64,000 nt of DNA from Lepidodermella squamata (GCA_047495785.1 JBLDXI010000034.1:558001-622000), one strand, 5' to 3'; positions 11,188 to 22,048 are shown, numbered from the stretch's first letter. The notes: generated from the sequence alone by a model not told the origin. Program-made: numbers and translations.

Positions 11188-13227
11188 ATGAATAATATGG
11201 ATCCAAAGACGCATCAATCTATGTCAGGATTCACTTTTGTTAAAGACTTGTATAATGGCCGCCATCGGAAATCTGTTTTACACAAACTGAACGGCACCAA
11301 TCAAGAGCGAGTGGTCAAAGAAACCAACTTGACAACCCTTCGCAGGGAATTTGAAAAAGACTTCGATAGAATTGTTGAACTTCTGAACGAAAGAGTGAGT
11401 TTTAAGTTCTACGACTTGAAGATTTTTGATTCAAAATTATAACATGGGTAGTGAGGTAACTTCAATGAAAAAGGGGGATTAACGGCCGGCGGCCGGCTAA
11501 CTCCCAGAATTTATGTAACAAGTATATTTTCAAATATCGCAGAATTCGCTAATGGTCAGTATCACCCACGCAAACATAGCCAAGATTTACAACGCTTTCG
11601 AAGGTTTGCAATCCAGTTTTTCGATACAAACATAGCTAAACGATTTTCGAAATAGGGGAATTCCAAGGTTCTCGCATAAGATACTTAGTGATGGAGTTTT
11701 GCGATGGTGGAAGCTTCGAAAGCCTAATCAAGACTGAGACTCGACCCATCCCGGAAATTATGCTTCAAATCTGGTCGCGCCAAGTCGTATCAGCTTTGGC
11801 TTACCTTCACGGCCGGAGTATCGTCCATCGAAACATAACGACAAGCAATGTACTGCTAACAGAAGGCCGCGGCACAGCGAAACTTGCCGATTTTGGAATC
11901 ATCGAGAAATTAGACATCGAGAAGTTTTACAATCAGCATTCACTCAGTATTTTCCATTCTAAACAGTTTTCCATTCTAAACAGTGGTTCGCAAATGTTTA
12001 AGCTAGCTAATTGGAACACCTCCCCTCCTGAGGTAATAAATCATGAGGAATTTCAGCGTAAACCGAAATCCCCTGCAAGTGATGTTTGGTCATTGGGATT
12101 TGCGATCTTCAAGTTGGCCAACTTCAAAGAACCAGTATGAGATTTAACCTACGTGATTAGTTCTTTTTGAGAAACCTTAATCATTTTCCAGTTCGAATCG
12201 ATGCCCGATATTACTAGGTAAACCAAGAATTTAATGCAGTGTACAGTGATCGCAAGCTGATATTTGTAATGTTTCAGTAATAAACTGAAACCATTTGACG
12301 AATCCCGGGGATATTCCAATGAATTGCGTGGTTTTGTTATGCTAATGCTCGCTGTGAATCCTGGTGATCGACCGACCTCAAGTCAGCTTGAAGCCAGCAG
12401 TTTTCTGCAGATATCAGCACCCATGCAGTATACAAAGGTTTGATGAGTTTTCCATGCCATCTGAATTGTTGCATCGTTGTTTTTATTCTCCAGCCAGATC
12501 TATCAGTCGTTCGACCCAATCAAAAGGCTGTCAAGGTAGCTGCAGATTATTTTAAACTTCATCCAAGCGCTATAGAAATTTAAATTACCAGGAGCTGTTT
12601 GACTGCGTAGTGAAGCGAAAAGACTTGTGGAAATTGGTGCAACTGCTGTTGAACAGCGAACTAAGTCTCAGCCCAGACTGCAAAGACAAAGAGGGGTGTC
12701 CTCTGCTGTACCTTGCTGCTCGGAATGGCTACAGCGACATTGTGGAAACTCTGGCTGGGCAATTCAAGGCAGACGTTGAAGTTTGTGACAAAAATGGCGC
12801 GACGCCGCTTTGGATCGCCGCCTTCAATGGCAACACTGAAATGACGAATCTGTTGGTTAGCGAGTTCAAGGCCGATGTTAATTCTGCCAACAAAGACGGT
12901 GCGACGCCACTGTATGTCGCAGCCCAGAATAACAAACTCGAGGTGGTGACGATGTTGGTTGGCACGTTCAAGGCCGACGTGAATAAGGCCGCAAATGGCC
13001 GTACGCCACTTTTTATAGCTGCCCAGCAGGGCCACGGCGAGGTGGTAGAGGCACTTGCTGGCCACATAGACGCCTCGGTTAATGATGCAAACAAAGCATT
13101 GACTGAGGCCGCTGGTAAGAAACATTTCTATGTTGTCGCTATCTTGTTGACGAAATTCGGAGACAAAATCGATGTCACTGCCAGACACAATGCAATCGAA
13201 AAATACCTTTCGGCGATTAATACTTAA
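11188..13227 (+). CDS. Predicted pseudokinase fused to ankyrin repeats
   Basis: Exons: 11188-11394, 11543-11603, 11656-12134, 12192-12217, 12278-12437, 12494-12535, 12592-13227; 536 aa, all junctions in phase. Residues about 15-310 form a protein-kinase fold. The beta-3 lysine region is RVVKETNL; hinge YLVMEFCDGGSF; catalytic-loop region IVHRNITTSNVLL; LADFGI; SPPEV; and a C-lobe VNPGDRPTSSQL. The catalytic HRD Asp is Asn (N149, codon 11832-11834), and no clear glycine-rich loop is visible, so it is probably a weak or dead kinase acting as a scaffold or allosteric partner. Residues about 335-536 hold about five ankyrin repeats (motif GATPLYVAAQN, ADVN). No signal peptide or membrane segment. 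A truncated second copy lies at 21.3-21.9 kb. The family member cannot be named; NEK-like kinases are the nearest in feel. Confidence 0.85.
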
Positions 13228-13353
13228 TACTCAGCCATCGGAATAAATTTGGCGCCACTTGCCGGGGTAACGCATAAAATCACGTGCCTTCAGAATGAAC
13301 GCTGGAAATGTTGAAAAATGCATACTTCTTTATTTTATCCATTATTCACAAAA

Positions 13354-13410
13354 GGCGATTCACAAACTCGTGTTTACCACATGAATGATGCAAAAGATTG
13401 TTTGCAGGCT
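13354..13410 (+). repeat. Fragment of the long-inverted-repeat element end
   Basis: 'gcgattcacaaactcgtgtt' through 'tttgcaggctc' matches the left ends of the elements at 34281 and 35851. Here it abuts the ankyrin fragment that starts at about 13406. Confidence 0.75.
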
Positions 13411-14152
13411 CGCGCACTGTCGCTGCCTCCAATGGCCACATCGGGGTGGTGATGATATTGGCTGATAAGTTCAAGGCCAATGTTAATTCTGCCAGCATAG
13501 AGGGCGCGACGCCACTCTTCGTCGCCGCCCAGAATGGCCACATCGATGTTGTGACGATGTTGGCTAGCAAGGCCGACGTGAATATTGCCGAAAAAGATGG
13601 CCGAACGCCACTGTGGACGGCCGCCTACAATGGCCACGTCGAGGTTGTGAAGATGTTGGCAGACATACGAATCCATGCCGAAGTTAATTCCGCCGGCAAC
13701 GATGGCACCACGCCACTGTTTGTCGCCGCCCATAATGGCCACGTTGAGGTGGTTGATGCGTTGGCTGGCGAGTTCAACGCCGACGTGAATAGGGCCGATA
13801 AAGATGGCCGTACGCCACTGTACATCGCAGCCAAGGAGGGCCACGTCGAGGTGGTAAAGGCGCTAGCAAATAAATAGCCAACGTGAATACTGCAAAGAAT
13901 AATGGTTGGACGCTGCTAATGGCAGCCGCATATCATTTCCGTCACGGTGTTGTTGACCTCCTCATCACGGAATTCCGAGTGAACTTCAGATTTCGTTATA
14001 ATGCATTTAAAGCTTTAGATTTGGCTGAGAGACGCGATGCAAGCGATGATTCTGCCGCTGACAAGCGCAAGACTATCGAAATATTAAGTAGATTCAAAGA
14101 GCAAAGAAGTAGATTCGATTTTACTGACTACACATCAGGGGAGCTACGATGA
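13398..14152 (+). pseudogene. Ankyrin-repeat gene fragment, frameshifted
   Basis: The frame to 13877 carries about five ankyrin repeats very like those of the preceding gene (NGHIDVVTMLA, DGRTPLWTAAYNGHVEVV, DGTTPLFVAAHNGHVEVV). It stops in ALANK*, and the ankyrin reading continues in another frame from about 13877 (NVNTAKNNGWTLLMAAAY ... KTIEILSRFKEQ) to 14152. There is no kinase part and no start exon; a piece of a mobile-element end abuts its 5' side. It is most likely a broken duplicate of the pseudokinase-ankyrin gene. An unspliced intron is unlikely because no suitable sites surround the break. Confidence 0.75.
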
Positions 14153-14837
14153 TTGTAGCGGTTACACATCCAGTTATTATTTATCTCAGTACCCTCATCC
14201 ATATATTTATTTCCACGCGCGCCCTCGTAACATAAAAACCTTCAATATTTGCCACCTCAATCAGTTATTAGAATGTTCTTCTAAATCCTTGTGCTTCATG
14301 CCTTCCAACTTAACAATCGCTGTTATATTTGTAAATATTCGAATCGTAGGGTTATCATAATCTGCTGTCGAATCAAGCTGCTTTGCTGATCTATCAGACT
14401 GTATGCCATAATATAATCAATTTAACCTTTGATTTAAGCCATTACTAGCAATTCTGGGGCCGATGTTGTCGCCATCTGTTGTGGGCCATCCGATATTGTC
14501 GCCCTGTTAAAAAATAAAGCAACCACAAAGAATGCAAATTTCTTGGAAGCAGTTAACTTATCTGATATAGTAATCAAGCCGTTCCATGTGTTTCATGTTG
14601 TTCCAAGGTACGGGCTAAACTTCCGATGTAAATACAATATAACAAATCTATGAACACAACAGTGCGCACAGGAATATTTGGTCGCTATCAGTGGCTCGCG
14701 AGAGAGCTAAAACGTAAAACATTCCATGACCAAAGACACCAAAGACAATTAATTTCGTTGTTTTCAAAGATTTGTTATAATTGTATTTACATCGGAAGTT
14801 CAGCCCGTACCTTGGAAACAGTTATTATCCGTACCTT
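14153..14837. other. Intergenic with a short ankyrin-like frame and an inverted repeat
   Basis: A + frame at about 14460-14651 reads GADVV-like and SDIVALLKNKATTKNANFLE, a possible ankyrin-gene scrap (weak). Its end lies in the left arm of an inverted repeat listed separately. No intact gene. Confidence 0.45.
14603..14815. repeat. Inverted repeat, arms of about 47 bp
   Basis: 'ccaaggtacgggct' to 'aacaaatct' at 14603-14649 is the near-exact reverse complement of 14768-14815 (about two differences), with about 118 bp between the arms. It lies next to the 3' end of the Helitron remnant. It could be a foldback/MITE copy or a hairpin transcript. Confidence 0.85.
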
Positions 14838-16380
14838 CTAATTCGACAGTAGCTTGTCCTGATTACGACGAAGGAAAGCCAAATCATTTGACTCAACCTT
14901 GAGCCAGGCATCCACGATGTACTGCTGAAACAGTTTGCTGTATAGATGTATTATAGGCATGCCACGGATAAACATGCGATGCTGTATGATGTAATCTCGT
15001 GCGGAAACTTTACTATTCTTCTGATTATGATTCAGATTAACTCCACGCATGGTGATATCCCAACCCAGATCACCAGACGGGAAGAGAATAGGGTAACTAA
15101 GAGGATCATAACAGGCATGTGTTTCGTCAATGCGTTGTAGCGGACCGCCCTTGAGACGTAGAACAATGTCACGATGTGAACACTCGGCAGACTCATCATC
15201 GCATGCGATAGCTGCAACCTCGTCGTCAGCTGATTGCGGCGCATTGTAACGACGGCGATCAAGGCCGTTAACGCTTGCTTTGATTTCGCAGCGTTCTTTC
15301 AGGAGCTTGACGCAAAATATTCAGACTGTAGTCATAAATTCTCACAAATGGATTGACATCACGCAACATGGCTTACAAATTCGTCAAGACGACCGTGTCT
15401 ATGGAATTTTCCGAGCCTTATTGATAATTCTTGCGAATCGCAACTTGATCCGAGGTTGATTGCACGAATTAAACTTGCATATAATATCTCGGGTCAGTTC
15501 CATCATCTTGTAAGAGGGCTCCGAGTGGATGGTAAAGAGCGCCCTGCATCTTGAAAGCTCCAAAATTCGGCGTAACGTCCTTGCTACCAAGTGAATAGAA
15601 GGAGAGGCAGTTATTGTATTTACAATCGTTTGATAGAAATTGAGAAGACTGATGACCGAATTGTCCGCTAAGTAACCGATGCAAGTACGGCGGTGGCTCT
15701 TTAATTTGGTCTAACAACACCTGACCGTGCTGACAACAGAGCGAAAATTGGGGCGTAAGTTGAGACGACTTGGATAAACGCTCGTCCATGAAGTGAAGGG
15801 CATCACAGTGTTGGCAAGTAACATCCATTAAGCCGAGATCATAAGGTGGTACGGCATCTTCGAGGTATGGAGCCATAGCAGATCCGACTTTAGGTTTCCA
15901 ATTCCCTCTGTTAATAACTGGTGGAAGTGCAGGCGGTTGAACATAATCCGGGTTCTCGTGTAAAACCTGGTCGAAAAAGTCTTGTGGAAGGTTTCCAGTT
16001 GCGCTTCATAGTCCACATCTACTATAGCAGCAAACTCTCTAATGGCAGCATTAAGAGCTGCTCCTTCTTCTTCCAAAGGTGGTGGATCGACTATCAAAAT
16101 CAGAGGATGGTTAACAACCTGAATGTGAAATATTCAATTGATTGCATCTTAGGAGTGCATAGTAAAACAAACCTGCGATGCATAGCTATGATCGTGTGCG
16201 TTCGGCACAGGCACAGGTTCCGGCTCGTTTTCCGGAGAACCTTGATGATGAAGATGATGGAACTGATGATGAAGCAACGGAAGAGGCACTTCAGCTTGTC
16301 TGCGACGATTCCGCGGTTCACTGGCCCCAGTCAAAGACTTTCCACGGTCTCGAGGACGACCGCCAGGCGGCGTTGAATTA
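14838..16380 (-). mobile_element. Decayed Helitron (Helitron_like_N part only)
   Basis: On the minus strand from about 15990 down: NRGNWKPKVGSAM, CQHCDALHFMDERLS, FSLCCQHGQVLLDQI, FLSNDCKYNNCLSFYSLGSKD, then after in-frame stops MLRDVNPFVRIYDYSLNI, then (15280-14838) HACYDPLSYPILFPSGDLGW, KVSARDYIIQHRMFIRG, LFQQYIVDAWLKVESNDLAFLRRNQDKLL. This order is typical of the N-terminal helitron-helicase-like region of Helitron RepHel proteins. Several frameshifts and stops show it is dead, and no PIF1-type helicase follows. An Arg/Pro-rich frame at 16149-16377 with a GRPRDRG motif may be its N-terminus. Helitrons can pick up host gene pieces, and ankyrin scraps lie beside it. Confidence 0.85.
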
Positions 16381-17648
16381 ATTAATATTAACGGAATGTC
16401 TATTCGTACGTAGTGTGTACGCGAAAATTGCTATTCGTACATAGTTTCGATGTGCTTTTTTCTAAGATTTGCTCAAAGCTCGGCTTGCTCAATTTTCATC
16501 CCATCAATCTATTTTTTTGCGTGCTGATAGCTGACCATCAGGCCTATCTCCCCTCAAAAAATCACCATTGAACCCCTTAAGGTAGATTCGCAAAATGGCA
16601 TTATTTGAATTGTTTTTCACGACCCTAGCGTGAATATACTTTGGAAGATAATCTGACGAAATTTGACCACTAGACTTTTGAGCTGGGGATACCTCGGTCA
16701 TTCCCTCAGCATATAGTCCAAAAAAATATCGCTATTAATATAATAATTTACTAAATTAGGTGATATTTCCTAAGGATCGCGCATCAGCGCGCTTTTTTGA
16801 GAGAATTGGCGCATTTTTAAGTGCGAAACTGCAAGAAATGACAGCTGAGCTGAATCTATAAGGCGTTTAGTCACCTGCGAGCGAAACGAGCTTAAGTTGG
16901 CGATATTTTCGTGAATTTTCGACCTGGAAGAGGCTAACAACCAATACCGACTCATTATTCTCTATTCTAGCGTACTTCCGCACAAACTCATTCCCTCATT
17001 CTAACAATTTTGGAAGGCGTACACTCAAACGAAACATTTAAACAAACTCGGCCAGCCCAACTTACATCTTGGTAACCACTGACTAAAACTGAATAAAAAT
17101 TGAGAAAAATGGTTGTAGGCGAGCGAAGCGATCCAAAAAAATTGGGTTTCAAGCAACTAAATCAGTTGAGAATGGTCAGGAAAATGATCTCCAATCCAAG
17201 AATGAGCCTTGCCGCAAAATCGCGGGAAACTTGTCCAAGTACTCTGTGAATATTGTCATTCTTTCAGCCGGCCGAACTGGGAGTACCGTACTCCCAGTCT
17301 CCCCGCTACTTCTCTCACTCTCACAATTTTAATATCAATAATTTAATAATTTAAAAATCCCAAATTTCCCTCGTTTTGTTGGCGTCGTCCGGGGCTGTGT
17401 TGTAAAAGCATTGTGACGCCGAAATTGCGTCTCAAGAAATATCAGAAAATCAAAACTCTTCGTCCTTGCAGCACAACCGGCTCATTTTTCGCCTACTATC
17501 CTCATTTGCCCAACCATCCTCGAATACAAAAATTCAGCCTGTAAGACCTATTCCTGCAGGCTGCTCTATTGTTAGATTTTTTCTTGCGACGCAATTTCGG
17601 CGTCACTATGAAGTTTGATTTTTGCTATAAATGGCCTTTTACAGCCAT
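16381..17648. other. Intergenic with a hairpin repeat
   Basis: No coding exon was found. It contains a 23-24 nt inverted repeat (17413-17435 and 17583-17606) and AT-rich sequence. Confidence 0.55.
17413..17606. repeat. Inverted repeat 'gtgacgccgaaattgcgtc'
   Basis: The arms at 17413-17435 and 17583-17606 are reverse complements with one difference, about 150 bp apart. Possible foldback element. Confidence 0.8.
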
Positions 17649-17922
17649 CGATGTAACCCGACCGAGGTTTTGCGCACACTATTCCTCTTTAAGGTTCAGG
17701 ACAAACACTTGAACCGGATGATGGTGTCTGAGTGAAGAATGAAGAGAGAAGCGAGTGCATTAGCTCTAAAATTACGCATTAATACACTTATCAGTCAATG
17801 ATGCTCAGTCGAGTGCTTTAGCTCAAAAAAGCAGACCGATCAATAAATCTGTAGTTATTCATGCACAAGCTGCTTTAAAGTTAGATAGTTCTACTTTTCA
17901 CTCAGCTCTAATAATTTGAAGC
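17649..17922 (+). promoter_or_regulatory. Conserved 5' flank of nuclear receptor NR2
   Basis: Same block as at 5269-5555 and 22049-22305, ending at the ATG. Confidence 0.6.
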
Positions 17923-19269
17923 ATGGAAAACAGTGAAGGACAACAACAGAAAGCTACAACCTACTGCAAGGTAAGAATAAAGAATAATCGCTGGCAATTT
18001 GATTCGGCACTGCATCTGCCAATTTCGTTCACAGGTATGTGGCAAAGTTGTTCCGTCGAGGGCGCAATATCAGCCGCGGCAATGCAACGCCTGCCATGTA
18101 AACTTCGTCTCATTTATAATGTTTCAAATTTTGTGGTTAATTCTTCAGAAATTTTTCAATCGACAATCGAAACGAAGATTCGAAATTAAATGCATCACTG
18201 GGAAGTTTGACTGCGAGATATTGCAAACTCGTGGTGGCTGCACCCGTTGTCGTCTTGAGAAATGCTTTAAATCTCGTCACAGAAAATGTAGGTCAATTTG
18301 ACAGGCAGCAAATTTGTGAAAATTCGGAATTTTAAGGGCAAGAGGTAAATATGGAAAATGAGACCATCGACAATTCAGAGTCAGACCAAATTAGTTCGAC
18401 CATAATTGTCGACCCCGAAGACCCGTGCCGTTTTGGTTTGGTTGAAAAAGTGACCAGAAACTCAATCTTGGGACTAACGATTCTACACGATTTAGACTCG
18501 GTACGAATGCATCCGACAATTCGATGAAATTATCCGCCTTTCTAGGTTCCGTTACGAAAACGGGATCGGCCCTATGGAGATATTAGGATGTTGGTCGAAG
18601 ACTTTAGCATTCATCATTTCGGAAATTTTTACAATACAAGTTGCAAATTCGCTGGGTGCATGAGAGGTAGTTTATCTTCCTAATTCCTAAAACTCCTCAA
18701 CAGCGACATTTTTTCTTCTAGATGCGTTCTCATTGTCTGATTCTGATCTGAATGCAGCATTGGCCACAGCGTGGGGGCCAATAGCTTTTGCTTTTTCATC
18801 TCTACCGAGTAACCAAAGTGCGATTTCCATCAACAACGCTGTTCTCCCGCAATTTCTTACAATTTTTCCAGAATATATGGTAAGCTTTATGGCGTATTCC
18901 AACTTGACAAACAAACATTTTTAGCCGATGATCGAGCTTTCAAAGGAGCTTTCGGGCTTGATAAATTGCTGGAAACCTTCAATGCCCGAATTCGCTTTAG
19001 TTTTAAGTTATTTATTCCTCAATGGTAGGCGATTTCTTGATCTAACTTTTTTTAAATTTCCGTCTCCATTTACAGGAATAAGGAATCCTCGCTTAGCTCA
19101 ACTTTCAAGACTCGTGAAGCACTCTCTGACAGCCTTGCCAATCTCAGCTTCACGAGAAGGCGTTGAAAGCTGCTGCAACCGAATCGTAGAAATTGTGGGC
19201 CGTGTTTCGAGAATAGCACCGAATATTATTAAAACTACAGTCGCTCGCCATGATTTTAAAATGTTATGA
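17923..19269 (+). CDS. Nuclear receptor NR2 (divergent, 8 exons, altered C-terminus)
   Basis: Exons: 17923-17970, 18035-18097, 18149-18287, 18337-18500, 18546-18666, 18722-18879, 18925-19024, 19076-19269; 328 aa. The DNA-binding domain is as in NR1 (CKVCG, CNACHKFF, GGCTRCRLEKCF); exon 3 is 6 bp shorter, removing two residues in the second finger loop. The ligand-binding-type half follows NR1 closely, but the reading ends at ARHDFKML*, so the terminal GTFMAFFM helix is missing: the coding end has diverged, with a stop about 48 bp earlier than in NR1 and NR3. If that helix is an AF-2, this paralogue could bind DNA without normal coactivator recruitment. The intron 3 acceptor (TTTTAAG) is weak. 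It may be functional or on its way to a pseudogene. Its upstream flank is shared with NR1 and NR3, suggesting common regulation. Confidence 0.82.
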
Positions 19270-19389
19270 CTAGGTTCAAGTAGAACCTAGATTAATCTGA
19301 AAACTGTTGATAGATTCTAATCGGCTTTTTGCCTACCAACACCCAGAATCTTTATTTTCTAAAATATGCTGAATATGTTCTTGAAAATC

Positions 19390-19690
19390 TCAATAAAGGG
19401 TTCTTAGTTTGCCATTGCAAACCCGACTAGTAGTACGTAGTACGGCGAAAACCGAAAACCGTTTGCCATCGAATTTCTTCATACACTTCTCGTAGCTTCG
19501 ATTGCTGTTAAGTGCCACTGCCTTGCCCATCGCCCCGCCGTAGATATCCATCGCATACTCTTGTTTAGCTGCTTTAGAATCCGCATAAACATCTGCCATC
19601 ATTCGAAGCAATCCTATGAACAGAGAAAATCAATGTTTTATTTTGCTGAATGGTTAGGAGAGGAAACTTAGGAAAATGATTTTTTTCTTT
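19390..19690 (-). pseudogene. Small secreted-protein gene copy, broken (sp1)
   Basis: The minus-strand second exon (19613-19390) encodes a copy of the 24-kb gene's mature part (MMADVYADSKAAKQEY, YEKCMKKFDGKR, SRVCNGKL). Two defects are visible. The donor of the upstream exon is CTAAG where the intact copy has GTAAG (about 19671), and the SPYY segment has been replaced by an insertion that runs in another frame before returning. Upstream of about 19725 the signal-peptide exon is missing and ankyrin-like sequence begins instead. It lies tail to tail with NR2, as the intact copy does with NR3. Confidence 0.75.
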
Positions 19691-19723
19691 TACCGGCCTT
19701 CGGTTGATTTTTTGGCCATTCGA

Positions 19724-19850
19724 TGGCGTGAATGCTGCAAGTTACGATGTTTCGACGCCGTTGATGGCAGCCGTAAATCGAAGCCATCACCGTGTTGTTG
19801 ATGTTCTCCTCACGAAATTCTGAGACAAAATCAAAGCCGAGGATCGCGGG
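19724..19850 (+). pseudogene. Ankyrin-repeat gene scrap
   Basis: The + frame GVNAASYDVSTPLMAAVNRS then VVDVLLTKF* matches the 3' part of the ankyrin copy at 13877-13970. The C-terminal continuation of the same gene appears at 21036-21148, so about 1.2 kb has been inserted between them. Confidence 0.65.
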
Positions 19851-19996
19851 AGCGCGCAGCGCAGGAGACCACGTGGCCGATTAGTCGTCTTCGGGCCAGA
19901 AAAAGGATTTCTCAGTAGTTTTTCTCAGTGGTTTTTCTCAGTAGTACTGAGGAATTCTCAGTAGTTGATTTTCAACATTGATAGAACGATACAGCA

Positions 19997-20889
19997 ATGA
20001 TATTTCCACAATTTCGCCTTTGGCTGCTTATCTCTCTTTATTTGAGTGCCTCCGGAGGTTTTGAATTAACAGCTCTGCTGGAGGACGATGGCTTGAACGA
20101 GGAGGAGGAAGAGTACAGGGCATCAATCGCTTCATTTTCGGACGGGTATTACGACATCTATGAGTCTCTCCAACCTGGCATAAGCTTCGTCGCGAAACAA
20201 CGCGATCAAGGACGAGCATACTGGTCGCACCATGCACTCCCTAACGAATTATTTCCCAATCTCCTACAACATCCTCCACGATTGGACGATTCACGCTGCT
20301 GAGTTTGCAATTGAACCGACCGTTTCGGAGCGACTTTTCCGTGACGCTTTCCAGGTATGGCTCGGTTTCAAGGATCAATTCGAGAAGGTTGCTGACGACC
20401 AGTGGTTGTGGGTGAAGCCCGGGTGGACCGTTCTTCAAGTAGTCAGTGAAAGCCGAGTCGATGGCAATTGGAAGTCGCTGAAACATTTCGAATGCGCGCT
20501 CGAGTTTGTTCACCTGTTAACTGCCGATAGAACGATTGATAGAGTTCGTTGCACGTGTCGCGATGGAACGAAGAAGAAGCCCTGCTGTCATGCGTTGGCT
20601 TTAGCCCACGAGCTCAAATGTTGAGCCAGCTGAGTTCGGCGAAGAAGAAGAAGACGACACGGCAGCGCGTTTCGAATCCGTAGTTACGGTTACTGCCAAG
20701 CCTGCGAGCCGCGGTCGAGGTCAACATCGCGCCCTAGGATCAACTGCTTCGATTCCTACTGGTCGCGTCACCCGAAGCAAGGTCAGTTCGTCTGTCATCG
20801 AAGCTGAAGCTACTGGCGATCAATCAGTGAAAGCTGCTGCTCCCGTTCGTGTTGGCAAAAGGCGTGGCCGTCCTCCGAAGCGTGGTTAA
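19997..20889 (+). mobile_element. Decayed SWIM/AT-hook protein, probably MULE transposase remnant
   Basis: Three + frames follow each other. First, 19997-20302 (acidic, EEEEEY; AYWSHHALPN). Second, 20232-20624, ending in a SWIM-type zinc motif VRCTCRDGTKKKPCCHALAL (CxC...CxH). Third, 20620-20889, reading EFGEEEEDD to KRRGRPPKRG*, an AT-hook. SWIM domains followed by basic tails are usual at the C-terminus of Mutator-like (MULE) transposases, but also occur in host proteins. The frame changes between the three parts suggest decay, though introns were not fully excluded. It sits inside a split ankyrin pseudogene, which favours a mobile origin. Confidence 0.55.
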
Positions 20890-21035
20890 GCGTTTCGCCG
20901 AAAAAAGACATTTCAGTCGAGTAAAAGGATATTGAGAGGGAAATAAATAATTTCGTGAGAAAAGAGATATTTTTATTACTCCGATAGATTCCGACGGTAG
21001 AAGATATTTTGTTCCGCGTAGCAGAGACATTGTTC

Positions 21036-21148
21036 CGATAGAAACATCTATGGCCCGCGAAGAAGCCTTGCAGTTGGCCAAGAACTGCCCTGCAAGTGAT
21101 AACAGGGACAAGACTATCGAGATACTCGAACGTAGAAAATCTTCATAA
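21036..21148 (+). pseudogene. C-terminal scrap of ankyrin gene
   Basis: The + frame EEALQLAKNCPASDNRDKTI then EILERRKSS* matches the end of the 13883-14152 fragment (KALDLAERRDASDD ... KTIEILSRF). With 19724-19850 it marks an ankyrin gene interrupted by the SWIM/AT-hook element. Confidence 0.65.
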
Positions 21149-21315
21149 TTTTGCCGCCTTGCTCATATTTTTGTTCGACGAACTGTTGAGAATTTTTTTC
21201 ATATATCTAGTTTTTTAATCATTTTGTCATTACACATTACGGTTAGCCTGCTTGAGTTGAGCATGGCATCAGGGTTTGATTGATCGAAGTCAGATTTCAG
21301 GGTTATTAGACCTTT

Positions 21316-21897
21316 GTGTTATGGATCTCTACGGAAATCTACATTGTGTGCGAACGTAATGGATGCCCTGAGGAGCAAGTGGTTATCAAACAAACAAACT
21401 TCGCAGACCTTCGCCAACGATTTGGAAAAGACTTTGACCATATCGCGCGATTGCTTCAAGATAGAGTGAGTTTTCTACTTGAATTATTCATTAAAGCAGT
21501 TGAAATGAGATGAGACGAAAAATGTGGGCTTATCCGATGGGAAGCCGGCCTTATCTGAGAATTTACAAACTATTTTTCATTCGCAGGATTCGCGAATGGT
21601 CCGTATCAGCCATACAAACGTAGCCAAGATTTAAAACGCTTTCGAAGGTTTGCAATCCAGTTTTTGATATCTAAGATTAGCGAAAGGTTTTATATCGTAG
21701 AATTCGAAGGTTCTAGCATGAATTATTTGGTGATGGAGTTCTGCGATGGTGGAAGCTTCGAAAGCCTGATCACGACAGAGACTTCACCCATCCCGAAAAT
21801 CATGCTTCAAATATGGTCCCGCCAACACGCCAACTCCAGGAGCGATTCAAACTTTGAGTTTAGGAATGAGCATTGGTTGGCTGTGTTATATACCTAA
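21316..21897 (+). pseudogene. Truncated copy of the pseudokinase gene
   Basis: The exon-1 equivalent reads EEQVVIKQTNFADLRQRFGKDF to LLQDR with the donor kept. The exon-2 equivalent (21587-21647) reads DSRMVRISHTNVAKI* with a TAA where the intact gene has TAC. The exon-3 equivalent reads VEFEGSSMNYLVMEFCDGGS to MLQIWSRQ and is then cut off. There is no catalytic loop and no ankyrin part. It is clearly a dead 5' fragment of the gene at 11188-13227. Confidence 0.85.
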
Positions 21898-21899
21898 GT

Positions 21900-22048
21900 T
21901 ATAGGTAATACTCATGACTTGAGCATTGAGCACCAGTGTGTGGTGAAGACCCAAAAACTGTGAGCAATAGGCACTAGGCAATAAGCAACGAGCAATGAGT
22001 ATTGAGCATTGAGGTGGTCATTTGTGCGACAGCCTTTATACAACCTCC
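21900..22048. other. Low-complexity GAGCAATGAG-type repeats
   Basis: Short degenerate repeats of 'gagcattgag/gagcaatgag' at about 21917-22013, between the pseudokinase scrap and the NR3 flank. Confidence 0.6.

Noticed and set aside
12661-13188. Long minus-strand open frames across the ankyrin exons (also 13374-13844)
   Set aside because: Antisense shadows of repeated ankyrin codons; no start context, splice partner or domain.
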